This document shows, one piece after another, positions 6,286 to 14,357 of a DNA stretch of 36,102 nt. How positions within the stretch are numbered: position 1 is the first letter of the stretch; each line of letters starts with the position of its first letter. The position numbers were made by a program, and so were the translations under genes. Under the pieces are notes generated by a model. That model was not told where the DNA came from. It did no database searches and saw only the letters and a list, made by a program, of their open reading frames with translations. This DNA is from CAZQGE01 sp964592815 (GTDB lineage Bacteria; Bacillota; Clostridia; Christensenellales; CAG-917), in NCBI GenBank assembly GCA_964592815.1, contig CAZQGE010000011.1:1-36102 (forward strand), written 5' to 3'.

Positions 6286-8871
6286 ATGGATACGAATAAA
6301 TTTACTAAAAAAGCATTAGAAGGTATAAACTCGGCGCAACTTTGCGCTTATGAAAACAAAAATAATGAAATTGCGCCAGAACACATTGCTTATGCTTTAC
6401 TTAACGACGAGGAAGGGTTTGTCAACACCATACTCAGCGAATGTGGAATTGATACACAATCTTTGAAAGGCAAAGTTTTGAATGTTATCAAGAATTTTCC
6501 AACAATAAGCGGAACTTACGATGCTTATCTTGGAAAGGCTGCGTCTGAAATTTTGGCATCGGCAGAAAAAATCTCAAAAGCTGACGGCGACCAATTTGTT
6601 AGCGTTGAGCATATATTTCTAGCACTTTTGAAAAATTCTACTTCTTCACTTAAAAAGGTGTTTTCTATTACGGGGTTAACAGAACAACTTTTCAAAGACG
6701 CTTTATCAACGTTAAAGACTGCCCCTATAAGCTCTGACGACCCCGAAAGCGCATTTGACGCATTGTCAAAGTATGGACACGATTTGGTTGAGGAAGCAAG
6801 AAAAGCCAAACTTGACCCTGTAATTGGCAGAGATGACGAAATAAGAAATGTAATCAGAATTTTATCAAGAAAAACTAAAAATAATCCTGTTCTTATAGGT
6901 GAACCTGGCGTTGGTAAAACTGCAATAGCAGAAGGTCTTGCTGGGCGAATTGTAAGTGGCGACGTACCTGAAGGCTTAAAAAATAAAAAGATTTTTGCGC
7001 TTGATATGGGTGCGTTGATTGCTGGTGCAAAATATCGTGGCGAATTTGAAGAACGTCTTAAAGCGGTGCTTAACGAAATCAAAAAGCAAAACGGACAAAC
7101 TTTGCTTTTTATTGACGAATTGCACACAATCGTCGGCGCAGGCAAAACAGAAGGAAGTATGGATGCGGGCAACCTTTTGAAACCTATGCTTGCAAGGGGC
7201 GAGCTGCATTGTATCGGCGCAACAACTTTAGATGAATATCGAAAATATATTGAAAAGGACGCTGCTTTGGAACGTCGTTTTCAACCTGTATTAGTTGGAG
7301 AACCAACCGTCGAAGACACAATCGCAATTTTAAGAGGACTGAAAGAACGCTATGAAGTTTTCCACGGCGTAAGAATACACGACCGTGCATTGGTTGCCGC
7401 CGCCACACTTTCAAACAGATATATAACCGACCGTTTCCTTCCCGATAAAGCCATAGACTTAGTTGATGAGGCTTGCGCGCTCATTCGTACCGAAATTGAC
7501 AGTATGCCTACTGAAATGGACGTCATTTCACGAAAGATTATGAAACTACAAATTGAGGAAGTTGCCCTTTCTAAGGAAAGTGATAAATTGTCGGCAGACC
7601 GCCGCGACAGCATAAAGAAAGAGTTGTTTGAACTCAAAACCCAATTTGAACAAATGAAAACAAAGTGGGAAGCGGAGAAATCGTCTATCACAGTTGTTCA
7701 AGATACAAAAGCCAAAATTGAACAATTAAACATTGAAATTGAGGACGCAAAAAGAAAAGGCGATTACGGCAAAGCTGCGGAATTGCAGTATGGCAAACTT
7801 CCGTCATTACAAAAAATTCTGCAAGATGCTGAAAACCCTGAAAACGAAAATCAAAAGCATACACTTTTGAGAGATGAAGTTACAGAAGACGAAATTGCAA
7901 GCATTGTTTCAAAGTGGACAGGTATTCCCGTAACAAAACTTATGGAAAGCGAAAAAGCAAAATTGTTGCAGTTGAGTGACAAACTTCACCAAAGAGTTAT
8001 CGGACAAAATGAAGCAGTTGACAAAGTTGCAAACGCAATTTTACGTTCACGCGCAGGCATATCCGATGAAAACCGCCCTATTGGTTCGTTTCTGTTTTTA
8101 GGGCCTACTGGCGTAGGAAAAACTGAACTTGCCAAAACTCTTTCCGAGTATCTTTTCAATGACGAAAAAAACATTGTCAGAATTGATATGACAGAATATA
8201 TGGAAAAATTTTCAGTTTCGCGTCTTATAGGAGCACCTCCAGGATACGTGGGATACGACGAAGGCGGACAACTCACCGAAGCCGTAAGAAGAAAGCCCTA
8301 CTCTGTGGTATTGTTCGACGAAATTGAAAAGGCTCACCCCGACGTTTTCAACATTCTGCTTCAGGTTCTTGATGACGGCAGAATAACAGACAGTCAAGGC
8401 AGAACAGTTGACTTCACAAACACCATCATAATTATGACGTCAAACTTGGGCTCAAATATAATTCTTGAAAACTTAAAAAATGGACAAATTACCGAATACG
8501 CAAAAGAAAAAATTGACGCTTTGTTAAAAACAACCTTCCGTCCTGAGTTTCTGAACCGTTTGGATGAAATTATAACGTTTACTCCTTTAAGCAAAAACGA
8601 CGTTTTCAAAATTGTCGATTTGCTTTTGGAAAAATTGAACTTAAGACTTAGCAAGCAACAACTTGGTTTTGAAATTACTGAAAAAGCAAAAGACAAAATT
8701 GTTGAAGGCGGATATGACGTTGTGTTTGGCGCAAGACCACTCAAACGATATATTGAAGCGAACGTTGAAACAGCCGTAGCACGTGTCATTCTTGGTGGCA
8801 ACGTAAGAGAAGGCGAAAACATTTTTGTTGACGCAAACGATGACGGAATTATCGTAACTGTGAAAAAATAA
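6286..8871 (+). CDS. clpB: ATP-dependent disaggregase ClpB
   Basis: This Hsp100 chaperone is a hexameric AAA+ protein that extracts polypeptides from aggregates together with DnaK. In order it has a Clp N-terminal double repeat (about 1-145), AAA+ domain 1 with Walker A GEPGVGKT at 205-212, the coiled-coil middle domain (about 400-520, rich in Lys/Glu) that separates ClpB from ClpC and ClpA, and AAA+ domain 2 with GPTGVGKT from about 606 followed by the D2-small domain. At 861 residues it is full length. The ATG at 6286 is used because AAATAAAGGAG lies just before it; an in-frame upstream start lacks such a site. It is controlled by CIRCE/HrcA and ends at a strong terminator. Confidence 0.97.
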   Translation: MDTNKFTKKALEGINSAQLCAYENKNNEIAPEHIAYALLNDEEGFVNTILSECGIDTQSLKGKVLNVIKNFPTISGTYDAYLGKAASEILASAEKISKADGDQFVSVEHIFLALLKNSTSSLKKVFSITGLTEQLFKDALSTLKTAPISSDDPESAFDALSKYGHDLVEEARKAKLDPVIGRDDEIRNVIRILSRKTKNNPVLIGEPGVGKTAIAEGLAGRIVSGDVPEGLKNKKIFALDMGALIAGAKYRGEFEERLKAVLNEIKKQNGQTLLFIDELHTIVGAGKTEGSMDAGNLLKPMLARGELHCIGATTLDEYRKYIEKDAALERRFQPVLVGEPTVEDTIAILRGLKERYEVFHGVRIHDRALVAAATLSNRYITDRFLPDKAIDLVDEACALIRTEIDSMPTEMDVISRKIMKLQIEEVALSKESDKLSADRRDSIKKELFELKTQFEQMKTKWEAEKSSITVVQDTKAKIEQLNIEIEDAKRKGDYGKAAELQYGKLPSLQKILQDAENPENENQKHTLLRDEVTEDEIASIVSKWTGIPVTKLMESEKAKLLQLSDKLHQRVIGQNEAVDKVANAILRSRAGISDENRPIGSFLFLGPTGVGKTELAKTLSEYLFNDEKNIVRIDMTEYMEKFSVSRLIGAPPGYVGYDEGGQLTEAVRRKPYSVVLFDEIEKAHPDVFNILLQVLDDGRITDSQGRTVDFTNTIIIMTSNLGSNIILENLKNGQITEYAKEKIDALLKTTFRPEFLNRLDEIITFTPLSKNDVFKIVDLLLEKLNLRLSKQQLGFEITEKAKDKIVEGGYDVVFGARPLKRYIEANVETAVARVILGGNVREGENIFVDANDDGIIVTVKK

Positions 8872-8907
8872 TTGTATAAAGCGCATATTCGCACCAAAAA
8901 ACAAACA

Positions 8908-8937
8908 AAAAAGGCGTAATTTCTGTTACGCCTTTTT
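8908..8937. terminator. Strong bidirectional terminator, clpB / hydrolase
   Basis: A perfect 12-bp stem (8908-8919 with 8926-8937) containing GGCGTAA/TTACGCC has a 6-nt loop and is flanked by A- and T-runs. It sits between the convergent clpB and hydrolase genes and can end both transcripts. Confidence 0.9.
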
Positions 8938-8967
8938 AATTTGCATTTTTCAAAATCAATTCAGTTT

Positions 8968-9894
8968 TCAGCAGTCATAATCTTCAAATGAGGTTTGAGA
9001 ATAAATTATAAACTTGTCAAAATAATCTGCAATTTCTTTTTTAACTCTTTCTCTTTCACGGTCAAACAACACTTCGTGTCGGCTTCCCTCATAGATATTT
9101 TTTTCGCACTTAATTCCGCTGTCTTTATACATCTTTTCAAGTTTGTCAACGTTCTTCCCAAAACCGCCGACAGGGTCGTCCGAACCGCAAAACAAAGCTA
9201 TGCAAGCAACAGGATTAAGTTTTGCCATAGATGAAACACTATATAGCTTAGAGGTTTCATAAAGCATAGTATAATCAAACCCCAAACTCATATCAATGGC
9301 AGTCATAGGGTCGTCAATAAATTTTTGACGCTCAACCATATCGCTGTTTACCCATTGTGCTTTTCCGCTATCGCCTTTATATCTAAAAAAGTGGTTGCTT
9401 GCAAAGTTGACAATTTTAGGGCGCACGTTCCAAAATAACGCAACGATTGGAGCAAGTAAAACAGCAGCAAACTTTGCTAACGCACCTATATGCCCAGTAC
9501 CTAACAAAGCAACAGCTTTTACGTCAGTTCCAGCTTGCGCAAACGCCTGCCCAATAAAACTGCCGTAACTGTGCCCAGCAAAAAATACGGGCAATTTGTA
9601 TTCTTCCTTCAACCATTCACGGAAAAATAATTCGTCCTGCAAAGTTTTTTTGAAAATATTTCCTTTGTGACGTCCTCTATTTTTTTCCGTTTCAGTATTT
9701 CCGTGACCTCTGTGGTCATCGGCAAAAACAATGTATCCCCGACTGTTCAGATACCTTGCAAAATCATCATAACGTCCGCCATATTCCGCCATTCCGTGGC
9801 AAAATTGCACAACCGCCTTAGGCGCAATAACCTCGTCCCAAATTGTGACATAAATTTCGTAGCCGTCAAAGCTTTTAATTTTACGTTGTTGCAT
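8968..9894 (-). CDS. Alpha/beta hydrolase, lysophospholipase / monoacylglycerol lipase type
   Basis: This is a serine hydrolase of the Hydrolase_4 group, predicted cytoplasmic or membrane-associated. The oxyanion HG is at 33-34 (FCHGMAEYGGRY), followed by the DDHRGHG motif at 59-65. The nucleophile is Ser109 in GHSYGS, the acid is Asp239 or Asp240 in GSDDPVG, and the catalytic His is His273 in SRHEV. A hydrophobic cap segment covers about 135-165. The 308-residue length fits. The substrate is probably a monoacylglycerol, lysophospholipid or similar ester, but the sequence alone does not decide. The ATG has a GGGGAG site and a good promoter. It is monocistronic. Confidence 0.88.
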   Translation of the reverse strand: MQQRKIKSFDGYEIYVTIWDEVIAPKAVVQFCHGMAEYGGRYDDFARYLNSRGYIVFADDHRGHGNTETEKNRGRHKGNIFKKTLQDELFFREWLKEEYKLPVFFAGHSYGSFIGQAFAQAGTDVKAVALLGTGHIGALAKFAAVLLAPIVALFWNVRPKIVNFASNHFFRYKGDSGKAQWVNSDMVERQKFIDDPMTAIDMSLGFDYTMLYETSKLYSVSSMAKLNPVACIALFCGSDDPVGGFGKNVDKLEKMYKDSGIKCEKNIYEGSRHEVLFDRERERVKKEIADYFDKFIIYSQTSFEDYDC

Positions 9895-9922
9895 AACACG
9901 CTCCCCGAAATTTTATATATAC

Positions 9923-9951
9923 ATTATAAACATTCTGTATAATTATTTCAA
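9923..9951 (-). promoter_or_regulatory. Promoter of the alpha/beta hydrolase
   Basis: On the minus strand a -35 TTGAAA (9946-9951), a 17-nt spacer and a perfect -10 TATAAT (9923-9928) lead to a short 5' untranslated region ahead of the GGGGAG site. Confidence 0.65.
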
Positions 9952-10088
9952 TAGGTAAATTATTTTTTTCGACATTATTTTTAACTGTTTTTTTACATTT
10001 TTTTTTGACTGATAAAATTTATGCGTAATTTGTTTGTTATTTGCTAAGATATTTTTAAGATTTGATTTATCAATCAACAGCTATATGA

Positions 10089-10094
10089 TATAAT
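10089..10094 (+). promoter_or_regulatory. -10 box of thiN, six nucleotides before the ATG
   Basis: A perfect TATAAT stands only 6 nt upstream of the ATG at 10101, and no Shine-Dalgarno sequence is visible. No convincing -35 hexamer lies at 17 nt (it reads TTTATC). If this -10 is used, transcription would begin at or next to the start codon, giving a leaderless mRNA. Confidence 0.45.
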
Positions 10095-10100
10095 AACGGT

Positions 10101-10691
10101 ATGAAAGCGGCAATTTTTCTCAATTCAGGCAAAAATGTAACACTACCTATTGAAGCCGACATAATTATATGTGCAGACGGTGGCTATTTGACTTGCCCTG
10201 TAAAGCCAAACGTGATAATTGGCGACTTTGATTCATTATCCGAAATTCCCGACGTAAAAATTATAAGACACAACCCCGAAAAGAACTATACCGACGGAGA
10301 AACTTGCGTGGAATATGCCAAACAAAAAGGTGCGACAGAAATTGAGTTTTACGGAGTGCTAGGCGGACGCTACGACCATGTCTTAGGCAATTTTGCGAAT
10401 ATGGCGTATGCTGACAAATTAGGCATAAAAGCCATTGCAAAAGAAGAAAACCTGACAATCTATTTTGCAAACGGTGATTTCAGTTTCAAAACAAAAAAAG
10501 ACTGCATTGTATCTGTGATACCATACGGTGGTGACGCCCTCGTCGCTCATTCTGAAAACTTATATTATCCACTTGAAAATTTGTTGCTTAAAACAGATGC
10601 GTCAAGAGGCATTTCAAATGTCAGTCAAGCAGACCTTGCAATGCTAAATTTTGCCTCAGGTTCCGCCCTCGTGTTCGTTTATGAAAAATAA
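10101..10691 (+). CDS. thiN: Thiamine pyrophosphokinase
   Basis: It converts thiamine and ATP to thiamine pyrophosphate and AMP, which completes salvage of imported thiamine. The family motifs are visible: ADGG at 25-28, GDFDS at 41-45 (metal-binding Asp), NYTDGE at 62-67 and GGRYDHVLGN at 88-97, followed by the beta-sandwich thiamine-binding domain. At 196 residues it is slightly short. The ATG lies 6 nt after a TATAAT with no visible ribosome binding site, which suggests leaderless translation. The ThiT thiamine importer is encoded convergently next door, so uptake and activation of thiamine are grouped here. Confidence 0.93.
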   Translation: MKAAIFLNSGKNVTLPIEADIIICADGGYLTCPVKPNVIIGDFDSLSEIPDVKIIRHNPEKNYTDGETCVEYAKQKGATEIEFYGVLGGRYDHVLGNFANMAYADKLGIKAIAKEENLTIYFANGDFSFKTKKDCIVSVIPYGGDALVAHSENLYYPLENLLLKTDASRGISNVSQADLAMLNFASGSALVFVYEK

Positions 10692-10785
10692 AAAAAATTT
10701 TCATAATTTTCCAATATTATCAATTTTCAAATTGTATATATTGTGAAAGAGAAAAAAATCTGCTTTTACAATCAAACCTAAAAGA

Positions 10786-10810
10786 AAACGCCCCAAAGCA
10801 AGGGGCGTTT
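10786..10810. terminator. Bidirectional terminator, thiN / thiT
   Basis: A GC-rich 9-bp stem (AAACGCCCC with GGGGCGTTT) with a 7-nt loop is followed by T-rich sequence on the plus strand and on the minus strand. It separates the convergent thiN and thiT genes. Confidence 0.88.
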
Positions 10811-10853
10811 CCTTTTTTTATGAAGTAGGACAATATCGAAACTCGATATTTTT

Positions 10854-12080
10854 TTATTTTGTTTCTAAATTTTCTTTTTCAAAAATCACAGGCGTTACGT
10901 CGTCGTCATCGTTTTCAATTTCTACAACAACTTTTTCTTTTCCAGTCGCCGACATTTCCATTTGTTTTGTAAAAGTTTTTGATGCAAATAAGCATACTCC
11001 GGCAACCATAGCGACAAGCATATCCAAAAATGCAAATGCGTTATACAAAAAGCCCCAAGCAACTGCGGTGTAACCTTCACCTGCATAAGACGCAAATGCA
11101 AAGACTCCTGAACATACGTGGCAGAAATATCTCAATAAGACTGCGATGACTGCACCAAGCGCAAATCCTAAAACTTTTTTGCCCTTAAACACATTTCTCT
11201 CAATAAAAATCCCGCTTATACCAACCATTCCGAATGCCAATGGATAGTCGAGCAAGAATTGCATTGGGTGAATTATCCAAGGGTCTTGAATAGCTTGCAG
11301 AACACCATATATCAAGCAAACAACAACACCGCGTCTTGTGCCGAACATTGCACAGTAAATCATAAGTGGAAGTAAACTTGCAAATGTAATTGAACCGCCT
11401 TGTGGCATTTTGAAAAATCTTATGTACGACAATGCAAATGACATAGCAATAGAAATTGCGCCGTAAACCAAGGCTCTTGTATTATCCAAATCTTTGCGTT
11501 TTTTACCAAGCAAGAAAATTACAGCGATAACAATCATAAACAAAATTCCTGTGCAAATCAAACCCGTTGTACTTACCGTTGAAAAGTCCATCCAAGACTC
11601 TGAAGCATAGGCAGGGTCGTTTTTTATTGCGTCGTAGAATTTTGTCATACAAACCATAAGTGCGACAAAAGCTCCAATTTCACCAATTCCGCCAGCTATC
11701 AAAACATACTTTGTTGCCTCTTTTTTGAAAAGTGACACAAGCCAGACCAAAACTCCCGTTACAACTGCAACAAGCAACACGGTTAAAAGTGGATAAAACA
11801 GCAATGGCACAAATTTTGCGCCTTGCAAGAAGCCAAGTGATTTTTTTGAGAATGACATAAACATCATAATCGAAATCACAGCCAAAGAATAACCTAAAAG
11901 AATACCCGTTGAGGTTTTTTTGAAATCGTAGAGTTTGTCTTTGTTAAATTTCTTAACAAGCAAAGCAACAATAATTCCTACCGCAACTAACGCAATGGTA
12001 AAATATAAAAGCATTTGTACCATTGGGTCTTCAGTAAACTTAAAAGTTGGGTTGTCTGCCAATAAAAGCATACCGAACAT
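10854..12080 (-). CDS. thiT: ThiT-type thiamine ECF S component with 5-helix N-terminal extension
   Basis: The C-terminal part (about 204-370) is a ThiT thiamine-binding S component with six helices. It shows the conserved YIRFFKMPQGGSITFASLLPL start, the DYPLAFG turn (279-285), an RYFCH segment with His321, and a W-G-F-L-Y-N motif with Asn347 equivalent to thiamine contacts of known ThiT. Ahead of it lie about 200 extra residues with five predicted membrane helices (about 22-42, 57-76, 90-116, 124-145, 172-192), absent from standard 180-200-residue ThiT. The tail is acidic (DDDD). The start is secured by AGGAGGA 8 nt before the ATG. A TPP riboswitch with terminator lies in its leader. No EcfA/T module is nearby. 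Confidence 0.88.
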   Translation of the reverse strand: MFGMLLLADNPTFKFTEDPMVQMLLYFTIALVAVGIIVALLVKKFNKDKLYDFKKTSTGILLGYSLAVISIMMFMSFSKKSLGFLQGAKFVPLLFYPLLTVLLVAVVTGVLVWLVSLFKKEATKYVLIAGGIGEIGAFVALMVCMTKFYDAIKNDPAYASESWMDFSTVSTTGLICTGILFMIVIAVIFLLGKKRKDLDNTRALVYGAISIAMSFALSYIRFFKMPQGGSITFASLLPLMIYCAMFGTRRGVVVCLIYGVLQAIQDPWIIHPMQFLLDYPLAFGMVGISGIFIERNVFKGKKVLGFALGAVIAVLLRYFCHVCSGVFAFASYAGEGYTAVAWGFLYNAFAFLDMLVAMVAGVCLFASKTFTKQMEMSATGKEKVVVEIENDDDDVTPVIFEKENLETK

Positions 12081-12124
12081 ATTTTGTTCCTCCTAAAAAT
12101 ATTTCTCTCTTGTTTGGGAGGCAT

Positions 12125-12152
12125 AAAAAACCTCCGACTATAAGCCAGAGGT
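12125..12152 (-). terminator. Riboswitch-controlled terminator of thiT
   Basis: On the minus strand a 9-bp stem with two G-U pairs (ACCTCTGGC with GTCGGAGGT), a 5-nt loop and a run of six T lie between the TPP aptamer and the thiT ribosome binding site. This is the expression platform, terminating when TPP is bound. Confidence 0.8.
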
Positions 12153-12243
12153 ATCAACAAATTTGAAGTTTTAGCTTCCTTACGCGAGGATTAACTCACA
12201 AGTTGAAGGGTATCATCTCAGCCACAAAGGGCACCCCTAGCAC
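12153..12243 (-). ncRNA. TPP riboswitch (THI element)
   Basis: The minus strand carries the thi-box core: GGGGTGCCC, then GGCTGAGATGATACCC, AACTTGTGAGTTAA, and the GCGTAAGGAAGC end. These match the conserved TPP aptamer segments (CTGAGA loop, ACCC, GCGTAGGGAAG) with small changes. It stands between the thiT promoter and an intrinsic terminator and ends about 75 nt before the thiT ATG. Thiamine uptake should therefore fall when TPP is abundant. Confidence 0.95.
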
Positions 12244-12247
12244 AATT

Positions 12248-12276
12248 ATGCTAACATTGACGCCAAATATTGTCAA
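12248..12276 (-). promoter_or_regulatory. Promoter of the TPP riboswitch / thiT
   Basis: On the minus strand a perfect -35 TTGACA (12271-12276) and a -10 TAGCAT (12248-12253) with 17-nt spacing place the start just ahead of the aptamer. Confidence 0.65.
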
Positions 12277-12478
12277 CGCAATTTTGAAATTTTTATATTT
12301 TTTTGATGGTTTTTGAATTTCAACAACTTCCAAAAAACGCTATATTTTACCTAAATAATTTATTATTTAGCATTCCTAAAAATAGTTTTATATTATGCTA
12401 AAATCAAAACATAAAATTACTCCACCAAATTTTTTATTTTACTTTTACAAAATTTTGAAGTACAAGCCAGAACTTTTT

Positions 12479-14158
12479 TCAATTCAAAAACCTGCCATTG
12501 CAAACGTCAAACAACCCTGTATCAAGCAATCTAGCAAACGGAATAACAGGCAATGCAACAAAACTCAACGTAACAATAGGGTCAATTCCGTCAAACACAC
12601 CTTTTCTTTTTGCAAGTTTTGTAATTTCAAAAATATCTTTTTTTACTGTCTTGCCGTCCTTTGACGACATAAGACCAGCAATGTCAAGTGCCAACTCTTT
12701 TGCCACGCTTCCGCTTGACACAAGCACAATTCCACCACCTATTTCCTTTAGTCTGTTGACGGCAACCGCCATATCATTTGTGTTATCCCCTGCCACAACT
12801 ACGTTATGCGAATCGTGCGAAACGCTTATTGCAAGCGCGCCATTTTTTAAGCCGTATCCTTCCAAATAACAAATACTAAAATTACCGTTTTTTCCATATC
12901 GTTCAATGGTTGCAAGCATATTCAACTTTGCTTTGTCGCAATTTTGTATTTGCAAAAAATCTGTAAGTAATTGTCCTTGTTGTACTCTTATAGCGGTGTT
13001 GCAATTTTTCAATTTATCTTCAAAATCTTGCCTTGTAAAAGTCTTATAATTTACGCTGTTTTTCATATTATCTAGGAACATACCACCATTTTGCGTACTT
13101 AAAGTTAGTTTTCCGTTGCAATATGCAACTTTGCCATTTTTCAAAACGCACTCAACCATAAGGCTTTCAGCGTTCAAAATTACCAAGTCTGCAATTTTTC
13201 CAACAGCAACACTTCCCCTATCTTCAAGTCCATAAAACTTTGCGGCATTATATGAAGCAAGCATTGACGCTTGCTCTAATCCAAGCCCCAACTTGACAGC
13301 TAAACGGAATATGCAGTCGATATGTCCTTCCTCAAAAATATCGCTTAAATGTTTATCGTCTGTGCAAAAAGCAAACCGCCCTAAATCAAATCGATTTTTG
13401 TTTCCGATAGGATACGTCTTTTGATTTGCAACAATACCTTCCAAAATACTTTGAGCATTTCTTGCCGCGCTTCCTTGCCTAATATAGACGTTCATACCCG
13501 CCTCATATCTTACGACGGCATCATCAAAGTTTGCGCATTCGTGGTCGTTAGATATTCCGTAACTCGCATATTTTTTAACAAGTTTTGCGTCAAGTCCTGC
13601 TGTGTGTCCATCAATTGTTTTATCTTTGAACAACTTAATTTTATCCAAAATTTCAGGGTTTTCTGCAAGCACGTCGTTAAAGCACATAACTTCTCCCAAA
13701 CCGACAACTTTTGGATTGAACAGATATTTTCTCATATCTTGCGCCAAAAATTTTCCTGCTCCATTCGTATCGTATTTGGTGGCTGGCACACTTGAGGGCA
13801 AAACTGTAAAAACGTCGCATACGGCTTTGTCTGCCATATCAAGAAAAGCATCCAACGCTGGGACTCCGCCAACGTTCACAATTTCGTGCGGGTCGGCAAT
13901 TATCGCAGTCGTTCCACGTGCTAAAATACACTTTGAAAATTCGCAAGGAGCAACCATACTTGACTCTATATGAACGTGCGCATCAATAAAAGACGGCGCA
14001 ACGTATTTCCCTTTGCAATCAATCACCGTGGTTGCATCAAAACAACAGTTCTTTTCGACCTTTTCAATCTTTCCATTTTTTATCAAAATATCGACGCCAT
14101 AAGTTATCTTCAAATTTTCGGGGTCAATCAAATTTGCGTTTTTCAAAATTATATCCAT
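12479..14158 (-). CDS. ade: Adenine deaminase
   Basis: This is a metal-dependent amidohydrolase that turns adenine into hypoxanthine and ammonia for purine salvage. It has an N-terminal composite beta-sandwich start, the metal-binding HVHIES motif at 61-66, ADPHEIVN near 88-95, GHTAGL, and SNDHE and FCTDDK, the usual ligands of the binuclear centre. The C-terminal adenine-deaminase-specific domain is present (SHDSHN and the GG-turn region). At 559 residues it is close to the typical 560-600. The ATG has a GGAG site and a promoter (14175-14202). It is apparently monocistronic, with thiT downstream behind its own promoter. Confidence 0.95.
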   Translation of the reverse strand: MDIILKNANLIDPENLKITYGVDILIKNGKIEKVEKNCCFDATTVIDCKGKYVAPSFIDAHVHIESSMVAPCEFSKCILARGTTAIIADPHEIVNVGGVPALDAFLDMADKAVCDVFTVLPSSVPATKYDTNGAGKFLAQDMRKYLFNPKVVGLGEVMCFNDVLAENPEILDKIKLFKDKTIDGHTAGLDAKLVKKYASYGISNDHECANFDDAVVRYEAGMNVYIRQGSAARNAQSILEGIVANQKTYPIGNKNRFDLGRFAFCTDDKHLSDIFEEGHIDCIFRLAVKLGLGLEQASMLASYNAAKFYGLEDRGSVAVGKIADLVILNAESLMVECVLKNGKVAYCNGKLTLSTQNGGMFLDNMKNSVNYKTFTRQDFEDKLKNCNTAIRVQQGQLLTDFLQIQNCDKAKLNMLATIERYGKNGNFSICYLEGYGLKNGALAISVSHDSHNVVVAGDNTNDMAVAVNRLKEIGGGIVLVSSGSVAKELALDIAGLMSSKDGKTVKKDIFEITKLAKRKGVFDGIDPIVTLSFVALPVIPFARLLDTGLFDVCNGRFLN

Positions 14159-14174
14159 AGTTTTCTCCGCTTTT

Positions 14175-14202
14175 ATTATACCACGACGACGATTTCAGTC
14201 AA
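14175..14202 (-). promoter_or_regulatory. Promoter of adenine deaminase gene
   Basis: On the minus strand -35 TTGACT (14197-14202), a 16-nt spacer and an extended -10 TGGTATAAT (core 14175-14180) lie close to the GGAG ribosome binding site. Confidence 0.7.
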
Positions 14203-14296
14203 CTATGAGCAAAATTTCTTTCTTCCGAAATTTAACGTAAATAACAAGATTATATCTTAGTTATAAAACATAAAACTTCAAATTTTTTATATAAAA

Positions 14297-14325
14297 TTGA
14301 CATATAGCTAAAACTATGTTAAGGT
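14297..14325 (+). promoter_or_regulatory. Probable promoter of the Na+/Ca2+ exchanger gene
   Basis: A perfect -35 TTGACA (14297-14302) is followed after 17 nt by a poor -10 TAAGGT with an upstream TG (extended form). It lies 32 nt before the ATG. Confidence 0.4.
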
Positions 14326-14357
14326 AATTTCTATATTTTTTACTTGTTGGAGAAATT

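Noticed and set aside
6525..7172. 215-codon minus-strand frame inside clpB
   Set aside because: Antisense shadow of the first AAA+ domain of ClpB; low-complexity Ser/Leu-rich product and no start signals.
9952..10088. TPP riboswitch in front of thiN
   Set aside because: None of the CTGAGA or GCGTAGGGAAG signatures occur here; the only TPP aptamer lies before thiT.
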